Positions 35,875-44,475 of a stretch of DNA of 64,000 nucleotides are shown here, in pieces. The translations under genes and the position numbers were made by a program. The DNA comes from Marinilabiliales bacterium (GTDB lineage: Bacteria; Bacteroidota; Bacteroidia; Bacteroidales; SZUA-534). Below the pieces are notes generated by a model. That model did no database searches. It worked only from the letters and a program-made list of their open reading frames with translations, and was not told the DNA's origin. Positions within the stretch are counted from its first letter, which is position 1. Every line of letters starts with the position of its first letter. The DNA lies in the NCBI GenBank assembly GCA_003512955.1, contig DOTG01000026.1, positions 1 through 64,000 of the forward strand. The letters run 5' to 3'.

Positions 35875-37926
35875 ATGAGCGAGAACAACAATCCCAAAAA
35901 AGAAGCAGGAACGGGTTCAAAACCCGAATCCAATTCAAAAAACAACGACAAGAAATCAAAATTCAACATAACCTGGGTTTATGCTTTGATTGCCATTTCA
36001 CTGTTTGGTATCTTTTTATTTCAACCAACCAACGAACCCATAGAGGTTACCTGGAACCGCTTTGAACAGGAAATGCTTAAAGCTAACGATGTTCAAAAGA
36101 TTGAAGTGGTAAACAATAAAAAGGTTGAAATCTACATCAGACCCGACCGGTTGAAAGATCAAAAATACAATGAGGTTAACAATCAAAAGAAGAGTACCTT
36201 TTCAACGTCACAAAACCCGCAGTATTTTTTTACCATTGGTTCGGTAGAGGCTTTTGAAAACCGTATGGATGAAGCTCAAAAAGACTTCGACCCTAAAGAA
36301 CGGATTGACATCAGCTTTGTGGAACGGAACAACCATTTTGAAACCATCCTAAATTGGCTGCTGTTTCCTCTCCTGCTGATTGGCGTTTGGCTCTTCATCT
36401 TCCGGAAAATGGCCGGCCCCAATGGTGCCGGTGGCCAAATCTTTAACATCGGGAAATCAAAAGCCAAAATTTTTGATAAAGACACTGCCGAAGTAAAAGT
36501 TGACTTTAAAGATGTAGCCGGTTTGGAAGAGGCAAAAGTTGAAATTAAAGAGATTGTGGACTTTTTAAAGAACCCGCAAAAATATACCCAGCTAGGAGGT
36601 AAAATACCAAAAGGCGCCCTTTTGGTAGGCCCTCCAGGAACAGGAAAAACCCTGCTGGCCAAAGCTGTAGCCGGCGAAGCACATGTACCTTTCTTTTCCA
36701 TGTCGGGTTCCGATTTTGTCGAAATGTTTGTAGGTGTAGGTGCCTCAAGGGTCCGCGACCTGTTTAAACAGGCCAAAGAAAAGGCCCCTTGTATCATTTT
36801 TATTGATGAAATTGATGCCATTGGCCGGGCCCGCGGAAAAAACCCAAACTGGGGAGCCAACGACGAGCGTGAAAATACATTGAACCAACTGCTTACTGAA
36901 ATGGACGGTTTTGGCACCAACAGCGGTGTTATCATTCTTGCCGCCACCAACCGGGCCGATATTTTAGACCGGGCACTGTTAAGAGCCGGCCGTTTCGACC
37001 GTCAGATTCATGTGGAATTGCCCGACTTGAACGAACGGAAAGAGATATTTAAAGTACACCTGCGGCCCTTGCAAAAATTAGGAGCCGATGTAAACCCTGA
37101 ATTCCTGGCCAAACAGACCCCCGGGTTCAGTGGTGCCGATATTGCCAATGTAACCAACGAGGCCGCGTTGATAGCTGCCCGCAAAGAAAAACAATTGGTT
37201 GAAAAGCAAGACTTCTTAGATGCCATCGACCGGATTGTAGGTGGTTTGGAAAAAAAGAACAAAATCATCTCGTTGGAGGAGAAAAAAACCATTGCCTATC
37301 ATGAGGCTGGTCACGCTACGGTAAGTTGGATACTGGAACATGCCAATCCTCTTATTAAAGTGACCATCGTCCCTCGCGGTCAGGCACTGGGAGCAGCCTG
37401 GTATTTGCCTGAAGAACGACAATTGACTACCAAAGAACAAATGTTGGACGAAATGTGTGCCATACTTGGCGGACGTGCCGCCGAAGATCTCTTCTTTGGC
37501 AAAATCTCGACAGGTGCCCTGAATGACCTGGAAAAAGTGACCAAACAGTCGTATGCCATGGTTTCCTATTTTGGAATGAGCGACCGGATTGGAAACGTGA
37601 GTTTCTATGATTCCACCGGACAAAACGAATACACATTCAACAAACCCTACAGCGAAGAAACCGCTAAAGCTATCGACGAAGAAACAAAAAAAATAATTGA
37701 CCAAGCTTATGTCCGTGCCAAAGAAGTTTTAAATACCTTTAAAACTCAACACAATGCTTTAGGCGAATTGCTTTTAGAGAAAGAAGTGCTTTTTGCCGAA
37801 GATTTAGAACGGATATTGGGACCGCGCCCAAATGGTAAAACTCCCTATTCAGACGATGATCAAGCTCAAAAAAATAAGGGGGCAGTTCCTGATAACGTTC
37901 CAAATGATTCTAATACAAGTGTATAG
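35875..37926 (+). CDS. ftsH: ATP-dependent zinc metalloprotease FtsH
   Basis: A 683-residue inner-membrane AAA+ protease degrading misfolded membrane proteins and regulators. Two transmembrane helices flank a periplasmic region (about 30-48 and 158-176). Walker A G-P-P-G-T-G-K-T is at 252-259, Walker B I-I-F-I-D-E-I-D follows, and the second-region-of-homology arginines are in R-A-L-L-R-A-G-R-F-D-R. The zinc site H-E-A-G-H is at 476-480. The C-terminal tail is Asn/Asp-rich. It starts 13 bases after rsfS. Confidence 0.97.
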   Translation: MSENNNPKKEAGTGSKPESNSKNNDKKSKFNITWVYALIAISLFGIFLFQPTNEPIEVTWNRFEQEMLKANDVQKIEVVNNKKVEIYIRPDRLKDQKYNEVNNQKKSTFSTSQNPQYFFTIGSVEAFENRMDEAQKDFDPKERIDISFVERNNHFETILNWLLFPLLLIGVWLFIFRKMAGPNGAGGQIFNIGKSKAKIFDKDTAEVKVDFKDVAGLEEAKVEIKEIVDFLKNPQKYTQLGGKIPKGALLVGPPGTGKTLLAKAVAGEAHVPFFSMSGSDFVEMFVGVGASRVRDLFKQAKEKAPCIIFIDEIDAIGRARGKNPNWGANDERENTLNQLLTEMDGFGTNSGVIILAATNRADILDRALLRAGRFDRQIHVELPDLNERKEIFKVHLRPLQKLGADVNPEFLAKQTPGFSGADIANVTNEAALIAARKEKQLVEKQDFLDAIDRIVGGLEKKNKIISLEEKKTIAYHEAGHATVSWILEHANPLIKVTIVPRGQALGAAWYLPEERQLTTKEQMLDEMCAILGGRAAEDLFFGKISTGALNDLEKVTKQSYAMVSYFGMSDRIGNVSFYDSTGQNEYTFNKPYSEETAKAIDEETKKIIDQAYVRAKEVLNTFKTQHNALGELLLEKEVLFAEDLERILGPRPNGKTPYSDDDQAQKNKGAVPDNVPNDSNTSV

Positions 37927-37946
37927 AACTATTTGAATCAAAATAT

Positions 37947-38144
37947 ATGGAATCTGATTGGGTTATTGCCTACAGCACTTCCAAGCCATATCTTGCCGAA
38001 ATGGCGAAAGATATGCTTGAAGATCACGACATTGATTGCGTAGTGTTAAACCAACAGGATTCCATTTACTTTTTTGGAGACATTGATATTCTTGTAAAGC
38101 CCGATGATTTGATTCGGGCTAAATTTTTGTTAAAAGACCTATAA
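37947..38144 (+). CDS. DUF2007 small protein
   Basis: A 65-residue soluble protein of the DUF2007 (putative signal-transducing) group: Y-S-T-S-K-P-Y-L-A-E-M-A-K at the start, I-D-C-V-V-L-N-Q-Q-D-S, then I-D-I-L-V-K and A-K-F-L-L. The fold resembles small ACT-like or PII-like domains. It sits between ftsH and cdsA, 20 and 2 bases from them, so it is in the operon. No function is established. Confidence 0.8.
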   Translation: MESDWVIAYSTSKPYLAEMAKDMLEDHDIDCVVLNQQDSIYFFGDIDILVKPDDLIRAKFLLKDL

Positions 38145-38146
38145 AT

Positions 38147-38959
38147 ATGAATAATTTTTGGCAGCGTACTTTTACCGGAATTATTTTTGCATTACTGCTG
38201 ATATCAGGAATTTTATTAAATTCATGGTCGTTTATCTTGTTGTTTCTCATTGTTGAAATTCTAGCATTGCGTGAATTTTTTATTTTTTCGATAAAAAGCC
38301 ACACCCTTCCGCAAAAATATTATGGCAGCATTGTTGGTGGAATAGCCGTTTTTACCTCTTTTTTATGGTACCAAATTACCTGGGGCTATTATTTAAGCTT
38401 ACTAATCATCCCCATGGTTTTATTTATTTTTATATTCGAATTATATCGGAACCAAAAACATCCATTGTTAAACATTGCCACAACCCTCATGGGATTGATT
38501 TATATTACCTTTCCCATCAGTCTTTTGCCGCATTTAGCCTACATGAACGGCGAATTTAACGGCAAAGTGGTTTTAGGTGTCTTGGTTTTAATCTGGATGT
38601 CGGATACCGGTGCCTATTTATTTGGTGTCACTCTAGGCCACCATCGGATGTTTGAACGCATATCACCTAAAAAAACATGGGAAGGTTTCTTTGGCGGACT
38701 GTTGGTCGCCATGGGAGCTTCATTTTTATTGGGGCGTTATTTCAACTTTTTTGAAACCCACACTTGGGCAGTGATAGCCGCTATCGTGGTTATCTTTGGC
38801 GCCTTGGGCGATTTGGTGGAATCGATGTTCAAACGTAGCCTTTCAATAAAAGATTCGAGCCATATTTTACCGGGACATGGAGGAATCTTAGATCGTTTTG
38901 ATAGTTTAATTTTCGCGATTCCTGCAATTTTTACATATTTGTATTTCTTTGTAAAATAA
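38147..38959 (+). CDS. cdsA: Phosphatidate cytidylyltransferase
   Basis: A 270-residue polytopic enzyme making CDP-diacylglycerol from CTP and phosphatidic acid. It has about seven hydrophobic helices. The CdsA signature is present near the C-terminus: S-D-T-G-A-Y-L-F-G, K-K-T-W-E-G-F-F-G-G, then G-D-L-V-E-S-M-F-K-R, I-K-D-S-S-H-I-L-P-G-H-G-G-I-L-D-R-F-D-S. It starts 2 bases after the DUF2007 gene and 20 bases before psd, the next step toward phosphatidylethanolamine. Confidence 0.95.
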   Translation: MNNFWQRTFTGIIFALLLISGILLNSWSFILLFLIVEILALREFFIFSIKSHTLPQKYYGSIVGGIAVFTSFLWYQITWGYYLSLLIIPMVLFIFIFELYRNQKHPLLNIATTLMGLIYITFPISLLPHLAYMNGEFNGKVVLGVLVLIWMSDTGAYLFGVTLGHHRMFERISPKKTWEGFFGGLLVAMGASFLLGRYFNFFETHTWAVIAAIVVIFGALGDLVESMFKRSLSIKDSSHILPGHGGILDRFDSLIFAIPAIFTYLYFFVK

Positions 38960-38979
38960 TAACTAGAAAATCCTTACGT

Positions 38980-39642
38980 ATGAGAATTCACAAAGCCGGA
39001 TTTAGTGTCATTACCGTGGCACTGTTGATTTCCGGAACCCTAATGACTGTATTGGTTTTAACAAAAATGCCCACTTGGGTATTAGGAGGTTTTGGGCTCA
39101 TCTTTTTCCTTTTGTTAGCTTTTATTTTTAGGTTTTTCAGGTTTCCAAACCGCAAAATTGAGTTCGACGAAACCATGGTCGTTTCACCCGCCGATGGTAC
39201 CATTGTTGCCATCGAAGAGGTTGAAGAAAATGAATTCATCAAAGAAAAAAGGATTCAGATATCAATTTTCATGTCGGTCTGGAATGTCCACATTAACTGG
39301 TATCCGGTAGTGGGCAAAATCCTTCAGTCTATTCATTTTGATGGAAAGTACATGGCAGCCTGGTTGCCCAAATCATCGCATGAAAACGAACGCTCAGTGG
39401 TTGTGATTGATACTCCCAAAGCTGGAAAAATATTGGTGAAACAAATTGCCGGGGCTGTAGCACGGAGAATCATCACCTATGCAAAACCTGAACTAGAATG
39501 TCATGCAGGAGATCAGCTCGGATTTATCCGCTTTGGCAGCAGGGTTGACGTATTGATTCCCATAGGTTCCGAAATCAAAGTACAGTTGAACCAAAAGGTG
39601 ACCGGTGGGTTAACGCTGTTGGCCAAGCTCCCTCATTCATAA
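38980..39642 (+). CDS. psd: Phosphatidylserine decarboxylase-related protein, short type
   Basis: A 220-residue proenzyme decarboxylating phosphatidylserine to phosphatidylethanolamine. Two hydrophobic segments (about 8-50) precede the catalytic part: V-S-P-A-D-G-T-I-V-A-I-E-E, I-S-I-F-M-S-V-W-N-V-H-I-N-W, and R-F-G-S-R-V-D, where the G-S bond is the expected self-cleavage site forming the pyruvoyl group. This is the short form (PSD-B/archaetidylserine type), normal in Bacteroidota. It is the last gene of the run that begins with rsfS. Confidence 0.92.
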   Translation: MRIHKAGFSVITVALLISGTLMTVLVLTKMPTWVLGGFGLIFFLLLAFIFRFFRFPNRKIEFDETMVVSPADGTIVAIEEVEENEFIKEKRIQISIFMSVWNVHINWYPVVGKILQSIHFDGKYMAAWLPKSSHENERSVVVIDTPKAGKILVKQIAGAVARRIITYAKPELECHAGDQLGFIRFGSRVDVLIPIGSEIKVQLNQKVTGGLTLLAKLPHS

Positions 39643-39715
39643 GGTTTCGGGGCTTAAACTGCTATTAAATAGAAAAAAAAGTACGCTTTGGTTTTAATTT
39701 ATGCAGCGATAACTT

Positions 39716-39723
39716 TAACTTTG
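39716..39723 (+). promoter_or_regulatory. -7 element of the ferredoxin gene
   Basis: TAACTTTG matches TAnnTTTG. A TTTG at 39687-39690 is 25 bases upstream, wider than usual. The element supports the ATG at 39754 over upstream frame starts. Confidence 0.45.
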
Positions 39724-39753
39724 TCGCTTATTAATAATCAAAATAATTCGGAT

Positions 39754-39924
39754 ATGGCTTATAAAATTTCTGAAGATTGTATAGCTTGTGGAACCTGCAT
39801 TGCTGAATGCCCCGTTGAAGCTATTTCTGAAGGTGATATCTATGTAATTGATCCCAACATTTGTACCGATTGTGGCACATGTGCTGAGGTTTGTCCTGTA
39901 GAAGCAATTGCACCCGCAGAATAA
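39754..39924 (+). CDS. 2[4Fe-4S] ferredoxin
   Basis: A 56-residue electron carrier of clostridial type. Two C-x2-C-x2-C-x3-C-P clusters are intact: C-I-A-C-G-T-C-I-A-E-C-P and C-T-D-C-G-T-C-A-E-V-C-P, giving two [4Fe-4S] centres. Family members start M-A-Y-x-I, so the ATG at 39754 is taken; 22 codons of open frame upstream contain the promoter. The gene stands alone with its own terminator. Likely partners are pyruvate:ferredoxin oxidoreductase and similar enzymes, none here. Confidence 0.95.
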   Translation: MAYKISEDCIACGTCIAECPVEAISEGDIYVIDPNICTDCGTCAEVCPVEAIAPAE

Positions 39925-39944
39925 AAAAGATTTTTGTATTTGAT

Positions 39945-39972
39945 AAAAAGCCCATCATCATTGGGCTTTTTT
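39945..39972 (+). terminator. Terminator of the ferredoxin gene
   Basis: Perfect 10-bp stem AAAAAGCCCA (39945-39954) / TGGGCTTTTT (39962-39971) with a 7-base loop and a T tract. Confidence 0.85.
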
Positions 39973-40091
39973 CATTTATTACCCTTTCAACAAATCCGGC
40001 TTGGCAAATAAACGGATGTATGAAGACAATGTTTCTCAATAAATTTTATATTTGCACTGCTATTTCAACAACAACTGCCAAATGATTTATC

Positions 40092-41972
40092 ATGATATTT
40101 AGTAAAAAATATACACCAAGGTGGATCGTATTTCTAATTGATGTGTTTATTTCCATCGCCAGTGTGGCTCTGGCTTATTTGCTCCGGTTCAATTTTGAAA
40201 TTCCTGAAACCAATGTAGCCTCGTTGTATTTTATCATCCCTTTTGTTGCCACCATCCGGATTATTAGTTTTATCATTGGAAAGACCTATGCAGGAATTGT
40301 CCGTTATACCGGACTAAAAGATTCCCAACGGATTTTTATGACCCTTTTTTTAGGAAGTGCTTTTATCATTCTTAGCAATATTGTTAGCTATTATTATATT
40401 ACCCATGCCTTTATTGTTCCACTTTCCATTGTAATTATCGACTTTTTAACCACAACATTTTTCATGACCTCCTTACGGTGGTTGGTAAAAGCTGTTTTTT
40501 GGGAATTCCGGACTTCGCCCATACAAATTAAAAAGGCAGTAATATATGGAACCGGCCACGCTGCCATTGCGGCCAAACAGACTTTAGAGCAAGACCTTGA
40601 AAACCGATATAAAGTAGTCGCTTTTTTCGGCGATGTGACCAAACGTAGTCGGAAACAACTTGAAGGAATCAGTATTTACCCGCTGGCTGACATTGAAAAA
40701 ATTATATCTGATGAACTGGTCCAATATATGATTCTGGCCAAACCCTTTGAAACCCTAGATGAAAAGAATAACCTGATTGATTTAAGTTTAAACAATAATG
40801 TAAGGGTATTAGCAGTCCCCAACGTTGAGAGCTGGATCAACGGGGAATTGAGTTCCAAACAAATCCGGCATATTAAGATTGAAGACCTGCTCGAAAGGGA
40901 ACCCATCAAATTAAATATCGAAAACATAAGCAGCCAAATCAAAAACAAAGTAGTCCTTATCACGGGAGCTGCCGGTTCTATTGGCAGCGAAATGGTCAGG
41001 CAATTGATTAAGTTTGAGCCAAAGAACCTGGTGCTATTTGATCAGGCAGAAACCCCGATGTATGACATTGAAATGGAACTCCGCGAACAAAAGCAATGTT
41101 TCAACTTTCAAGTAATGATTGGCGACATTTCCGACCCCCTGAGAGTTGAAGAAGTTTTTAAAACATTTGCCCCAGATATTGTTTTCCATGCAGCCGCTTA
41201 CAAACATGTCCCCATGATGGAAAACAATCCGGCAGAGGCCATTAAAACCAATGTGTTTGGCACACAGACTATTGCCGACATGGCTGTAAAATACCATACT
41301 AAAAAGTTTGTGATGGTTTCTACCGATAAGGCCGTAAATCCAACCAATGTAATGGGTGCATCAAAACGATTAGCCGAGATTTATATCCAATCGTTAAACC
41401 AGGAAACAAATACAACTGCTTTTATAACTACCCGCTTTGGAAATGTTTTAGGGTCCAATGGTTCGGTAATTCCAAGGTTTAAGAAACAAATTGAAGAAGG
41501 TGGTCCTATTACAGTAACCCACCCCCAAATTACCCGTTATTTTATGACCATTCCCGAAGCTTGTCAATTGGTGTTGGAAGCCGGAACTATGGGTACTGGC
41601 GGCGAAATCTTTATTTTTGATATGGGCAAATCGGTAAAAATTGTCGATTTAGCAAAAAAAATGATCAAACTTTCGGGACTGCAATTGGGCAAAGACATCC
41701 AAATTAACTTTACCGGGTTACGTCCAGGTGAAAAATTATACGAAGAACTGCTGGCCGATAAAGAAAACACCCTCCCCACGCATCATGCCCAAATCATGAT
41801 AGCCAAAGTACGGAAATACCCGTTCCCGGAGGTGAAAGAACAAATTCAGGAGTTATTAAGCCTGCTAAATGGACAAAATGACCTGATGATTGTTGAAAAG
41901 GTGAAACGGATCATCCCGGAATTCATCAGCCAGAATTCTATTTACGAAAAACTGGATAAGCCTGTAGTTTAG
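40092..41972 (+). CDS. CapD/WbpM-like nucleotide-sugar 4,6-dehydratase
   Basis: A 626-residue inner-membrane enzyme for unusual sugars of surface polysaccharide or lipopolysaccharide. Four N-terminal transmembrane helices (about 12-125) are followed by a CoA-binding-like Rossmann domain (V-I-Y-G-T-G-H-A-A, about 149) and an extended SDR domain with NAD site G-A-A-G-S-I-G-S-E-M (about 293-302). S-T-D-K-A-V-N-P-T-N-V-M-G-A-S-K-R contains the Met in place of the usual SDR Tyr and the catalytic Lys, typical for UDP-GlcNAc 4,6-dehydratases of this class. No other polysaccharide genes are next to it, so it may serve glycans built elsewhere. Confidence 0.9.
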   Translation: MIFSKKYTPRWIVFLIDVFISIASVALAYLLRFNFEIPETNVASLYFIIPFVATIRIISFIIGKTYAGIVRYTGLKDSQRIFMTLFLGSAFIILSNIVSYYYITHAFIVPLSIVIIDFLTTTFFMTSLRWLVKAVFWEFRTSPIQIKKAVIYGTGHAAIAAKQTLEQDLENRYKVVAFFGDVTKRSRKQLEGISIYPLADIEKIISDELVQYMILAKPFETLDEKNNLIDLSLNNNVRVLAVPNVESWINGELSSKQIRHIKIEDLLEREPIKLNIENISSQIKNKVVLITGAAGSIGSEMVRQLIKFEPKNLVLFDQAETPMYDIEMELREQKQCFNFQVMIGDISDPLRVEEVFKTFAPDIVFHAAAYKHVPMMENNPAEAIKTNVFGTQTIADMAVKYHTKKFVMVSTDKAVNPTNVMGASKRLAEIYIQSLNQETNTTAFITTRFGNVLGSNGSVIPRFKKQIEEGGPITVTHPQITRYFMTIPEACQLVLEAGTMGTGGEIFIFDMGKSVKIVDLAKKMIKLSGLQLGKDIQINFTGLRPGEKLYEELLADKENTLPTHHAQIMIAKVRKYPFPEVKEQIQELLSLLNGQNDLMIVEKVKRIIPEFISQNSIYEKLDKPVV

Positions 41973-42093
41973 ATTTTTACCTAAGACTTACGATTTTATA
42001 CAGAATTACCTGTACTCTTAGGTTTCAAGTGTCTTTTATTTGTTATTTAAAAATCCGGAAAGTATCTTAAAACAATACTTCAATAAATATTTT

Positions 42094-42177
42094 GTAACAC
42101 GTTGAATTTGAAATACATGGGAGTAAATTGAAATACTTGGAAATATTTCTCTATTTCTATGTACTTCAACGTATTAC
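42094..42177. repeat. Composite inverted and direct repeat between convergent genes
   Basis: Outer arms GTAACACGTTGAA (42094-42106) and TTCAACGTATTAC (42165-42177) pair over 13 bp with one mismatch. Inside, TTGAAATACATGGGAG (42108) and TTGAAATACTTGGAAA (42128) are direct copies 20 bases apart, and a third copy is inverted (42154-42169). The element lies between the convergent dehydratase and rimM genes. It may act as a terminator or be a small interspersed repeat; I recognise no known family. Confidence 0.6.
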
Positions 42178-42219
42178 ATAATGATAAAATGCCAATTAAA
42201 AAAGTTTAACGGACTATTG

Positions 42220-42741
42220 TTAAAAAAGGTCAACCAATCCTTCGGGAAGGTTTAAAGTAATACTTTTTAGTTTTGGTTGTATTTTAACCACAAAGTGAGG
42301 ATGGATAGGCAAAAGCAGTTCCTTTTTGCCATGTTCAACTACCAACAACGGGTTCGATGGGTTTTCAATAAATTCTTTCACCACCCCTATCTCCCCAAGA
42401 TGAATGTCGTGGACTGTAAAATCGACAAGTAACTTAGGACTCTGGGCAAAATCCTCTTCTTCTAAACCCAGTTCCTCATTCAAAGAATAAACAGCGCACC
42501 CTACCATATCTCTTGCTTTTTGTTCGGTTTCTATCCATAAAAATTTAATGCGGAAACGCTGGCTGCTGAGGGCTTTTAATTCATCAATAAAAAAAGGAAC
42601 CAGTAAACCTTCTATTTCTAGAAATACTGATTCCTTAATATTTTCAACCACTTCGGGAGTGTTGCTATCCAATATTATTTCACCACGTACCCCATGAGGC
42701 TTTACAATGGTGCCAATACGAAAGCAATCCTCCTTGTGCAT
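42220..42741 (-). CDS. rimM: Ribosome maturation factor RimM
   Basis: A 173-residue 30S assembly factor that binds S19 and helps form the 16S 3' domain. The N-terminal RimM domain has I-G-T-I-V-K-P-H-G-V-R-G-E-I; the PRC-barrel domain has L-L-V-D-F-T-V-H-D, and E-L-L-L-P-I-H-P-H-F-V. It lies 11 bases after rpsP, the usual rpsP-rimM pair, although trmD and rplS do not follow here. Confidence 0.94.
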   Translation of the reverse strand: MHKEDCFRIGTIVKPHGVRGEIILDSNTPEVVENIKESVFLEIEGLLVPFFIDELKALSSQRFRIKFLWIETEQKARDMVGCAVYSLNEELGLEEEDFAQSPKLLVDFTVHDIHLGEIGVVKEFIENPSNPLLVVEHGKKELLLPIHPHFVVKIQPKLKSITLNLPEGLVDLF

Positions 42742-42752
42742 GGAGTAACTTG

Positions 42753-43289
42753 TTATTCTGCAGCAGTTTCTTCTGGAGCAGCTTCACCTTCAGCTTCTTC
42801 AGGAGCAGGTGCTTGAGCAGCTTTTGCTAGTTCGGCAGCTTTTTCGGCAATGGCCTGAGCCCTGCTTTCGCTTACTTTCTTTTCGGCAGCTAAACGGGTC
42901 CGGTCATCGGCCGATTTCTCAGAATGTAAACGGCTCACTTTCGATTGGATTTTGTTAGCTTTTTCGTCCAGCCATTTAGCGAATTTTTGTTCGGCAGCAG
43001 TTTCATCAAAAGCCCCTTTTTTAACACCATCCAACAAGTGTTTTTTCATTAACACCCCTTTATAGGAAAGAATTGCGCGTGCGGTATCCGAGGGTTGCGC
43101 ACCCACTTGTAGCCAATACAATGCCCGATCAAAGTTAAGTTCAATAGTAGCAGGATTTGTGTTTGGGTTGTAATTCCCTAATCTTTCTATGAACTTACCA
43201 TCACGTGGCGCCCTGCTATCGGCTGCAATAATGTGGTAATAAGCGTTACGCTTTCTACCATGTCTTGCTAATCTGATTCTTACAGGCAT
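42753..43289 (-). CDS. rpsP: 30S ribosomal protein S16 with Ala/Glu-rich tail
   Basis: A 178-residue ribosomal protein. The S16 core is residues 1-85: M-P-V-R-I-R-L-A-R-H-G-R-K, Y-Y-H-I-I-A-A-D-S-R-A-P-R-D-G, L-G-N-Y-N-P. Most bacterial S16 is 80-90 residues; here about 90 extra residues follow, a basic helical part then an Ala/Glu/Pro tail. Longer S16 is common in Bacteroidota, so the extension is real rather than a read-through. First gene of the rpsP-rimM operon. Confidence 0.95.
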   Translation of the reverse strand: MPVRIRLARHGRKRNAYYHIIAADSRAPRDGKFIERLGNYNPNTNPATIELNFDRALYWLQVGAQPSDTARAILSYKGVLMKKHLLDGVKKGAFDETAAEQKFAKWLDEKANKIQSKVSRLHSEKSADDRTRLAAEKKVSESRAQAIAEKAAELAKAAQAPAPEEAEGEAAPEETAAE

Positions 43290-43332
43290 AGTTTAAATTT
43301 TTAATTAATAATACATTTTATTTTAGCGGCTG

Positions 43333-43340
43333 CAAATATA
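43333..43340 (-). promoter_or_regulatory. -7 element of rpsP-rimM
   Basis: The plus-strand CAAATATA reads TATATTTG on the minus strand, an exact TAnnTTTG, 43 bases before the rpsP start. No clear -33 TTG. Confidence 0.45.
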
Positions 43341-43506
43341 ATGGTTTTTTCAGAACATAAACCACTTTCCGCTATTTTAAATCAAAAAAATAGTTCTTAC
43401 TCAGAGGTTTATTCATTTGGCAAAGACTTTACCGTGTGCGAAATACCAGATGTTTTAATCAAACAGAAGACTCTTGTGAGGATGCTTACATATTGATGAT
43501 TAATGC

Positions 43507-43514
43507 TATTTTTG
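43507..43514 (+). promoter_or_regulatory. -7 element of the histidine kinase gene
   Basis: TATTTTTG matches TAnnTTTG and ends 13 bases before the ATG at 43528, so the leader would be only about 7 bases. Confidence 0.45.
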
Positions 43515-43527
43515 TTAAAAAAAAGCA

Positions 43528-44475
43528 ATGCTCCGTCTTGTTACACTTTTAATTTCTATAACTTTTCAATTGGTGGCTGCCATTTTTGCCCTCCGGCTCA
43601 TGAGGGTCACTAAATACCGGGCTTCATGGGTGTTAATCTCCATGGGCTTTTTACTTTTGGCTGTCCGTTATACCATCAAATTGATACAGTTTTTGCAAGA
43701 CGATTTTTCATTTTACCTAACCATGGCCGACGATTGGCTGGGGGTACTCATTTCGTTTGTTTTTACGGCAGGGGTATTTCTCATTGGTGAAATTTTCTAT
43801 TCCCTCAAAAGAGCAGAAATTGAGCGCACCCGTTCCGAAAACCGGATATTGAATGCCATCATTCAAACCGAAGAAAAAGAACGCAAACGCTTTGCCAAGG
43901 ACTTGCACGATGGGCTGGGTCCCTTGTTGTCCGCCGTTAAGATGTCGGTTTCGGCCTTGATGAACAACAAAACCCAGAACCAGACCGAGATTTTGGAAAA
44001 CACGAATATGGTTATTAACGAAGCCATAACGAGCATTAAAGAAATTTCGAACAACCTAAGTCCCCATGTACTTACTAATTTTGGCTTGGTGAGTGCCATA
44101 AAGAATTTTACACATAAAATAAACCAAACCCGCTCGGTGACCATCAACTTTATATCAAATTGCGAAAACGAACGATTCGACCCAAACGTTGAAACTATTT
44201 TATACCGGGCCACATGCGAGCTCATTAACAATACATTGAAACATGCCAACGCCACTCAAGTAGCTATAAATATCGAGAAGCATTTAAAAACCTTAACCAT
44301 TCAGTTTAACGATAATGGAATTGGATTTATTCCTGAGAAAAGAAACCCAAGCCAGGAAACCGGCATGGGGTTCTCGAACATCATCTCGCGGATAAAATCA
44401 ATTAACGGGGTTTTTGTAATTAATAGCGCCCCAGGCGAGGGAACGCATGCCCTTATAAAAGTACGGTTAAATTAA
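43528..44475 (+). CDS. Sensor histidine kinase, HisKA_3 (NarX/DesK) type
   Basis: A 315-residue membrane kinase. Three predicted transmembrane helices (about 4-22, 32-50, 70-92) have short loops and no extracellular sensor domain, then a helical linker. The dimerisation domain carries the phospho-His127 in K-D-L-H-D-G-L-G-P-L-L. ATPase boxes are N box E-L-I-N-N-T-L-K-H-A-N-A, G1 D-N-G-I-G-F, and G2 G-M-G-F-S-N-I. The LuxR-type regulator starts with no gap after its stop, the standard partner for this kinase class. The signal, perhaps a membrane property or small ligand, is unknown. Confidence 0.9.
   Translation: MLRLVTLLISITFQLVAAIFALRLMRVTKYRASWVLISMGFLLLAVRYTIKLIQFLQDDFSFYLTMADDWLGVLISFVFTAGVFLIGEIFYSLKRAEIERTRSENRILNAIIQTEEKERKRFAKDLHDGLGPLLSAVKMSVSALMNNKTQNQTEILENTNMVINEAITSIKEISNNLSPHVLTNFGLVSAIKNFTHKINQTRSVTINFISNCENERFDPNVETILYRATCELINNTLKHANATQVAINIEKHLKTLTIQFNDNGIGFIPEKRNPSQETGMGFSNIISRIKSINGVFVINSAPGEGTHALIKVRLN

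Noticed and set aside
36276..36950. 224-codon open frame antisense to ftsH
   Set aside because: It lies wholly within a clear ftsH reading frame, has no family features, and long antisense frames are common opposite conserved genes of this composition.
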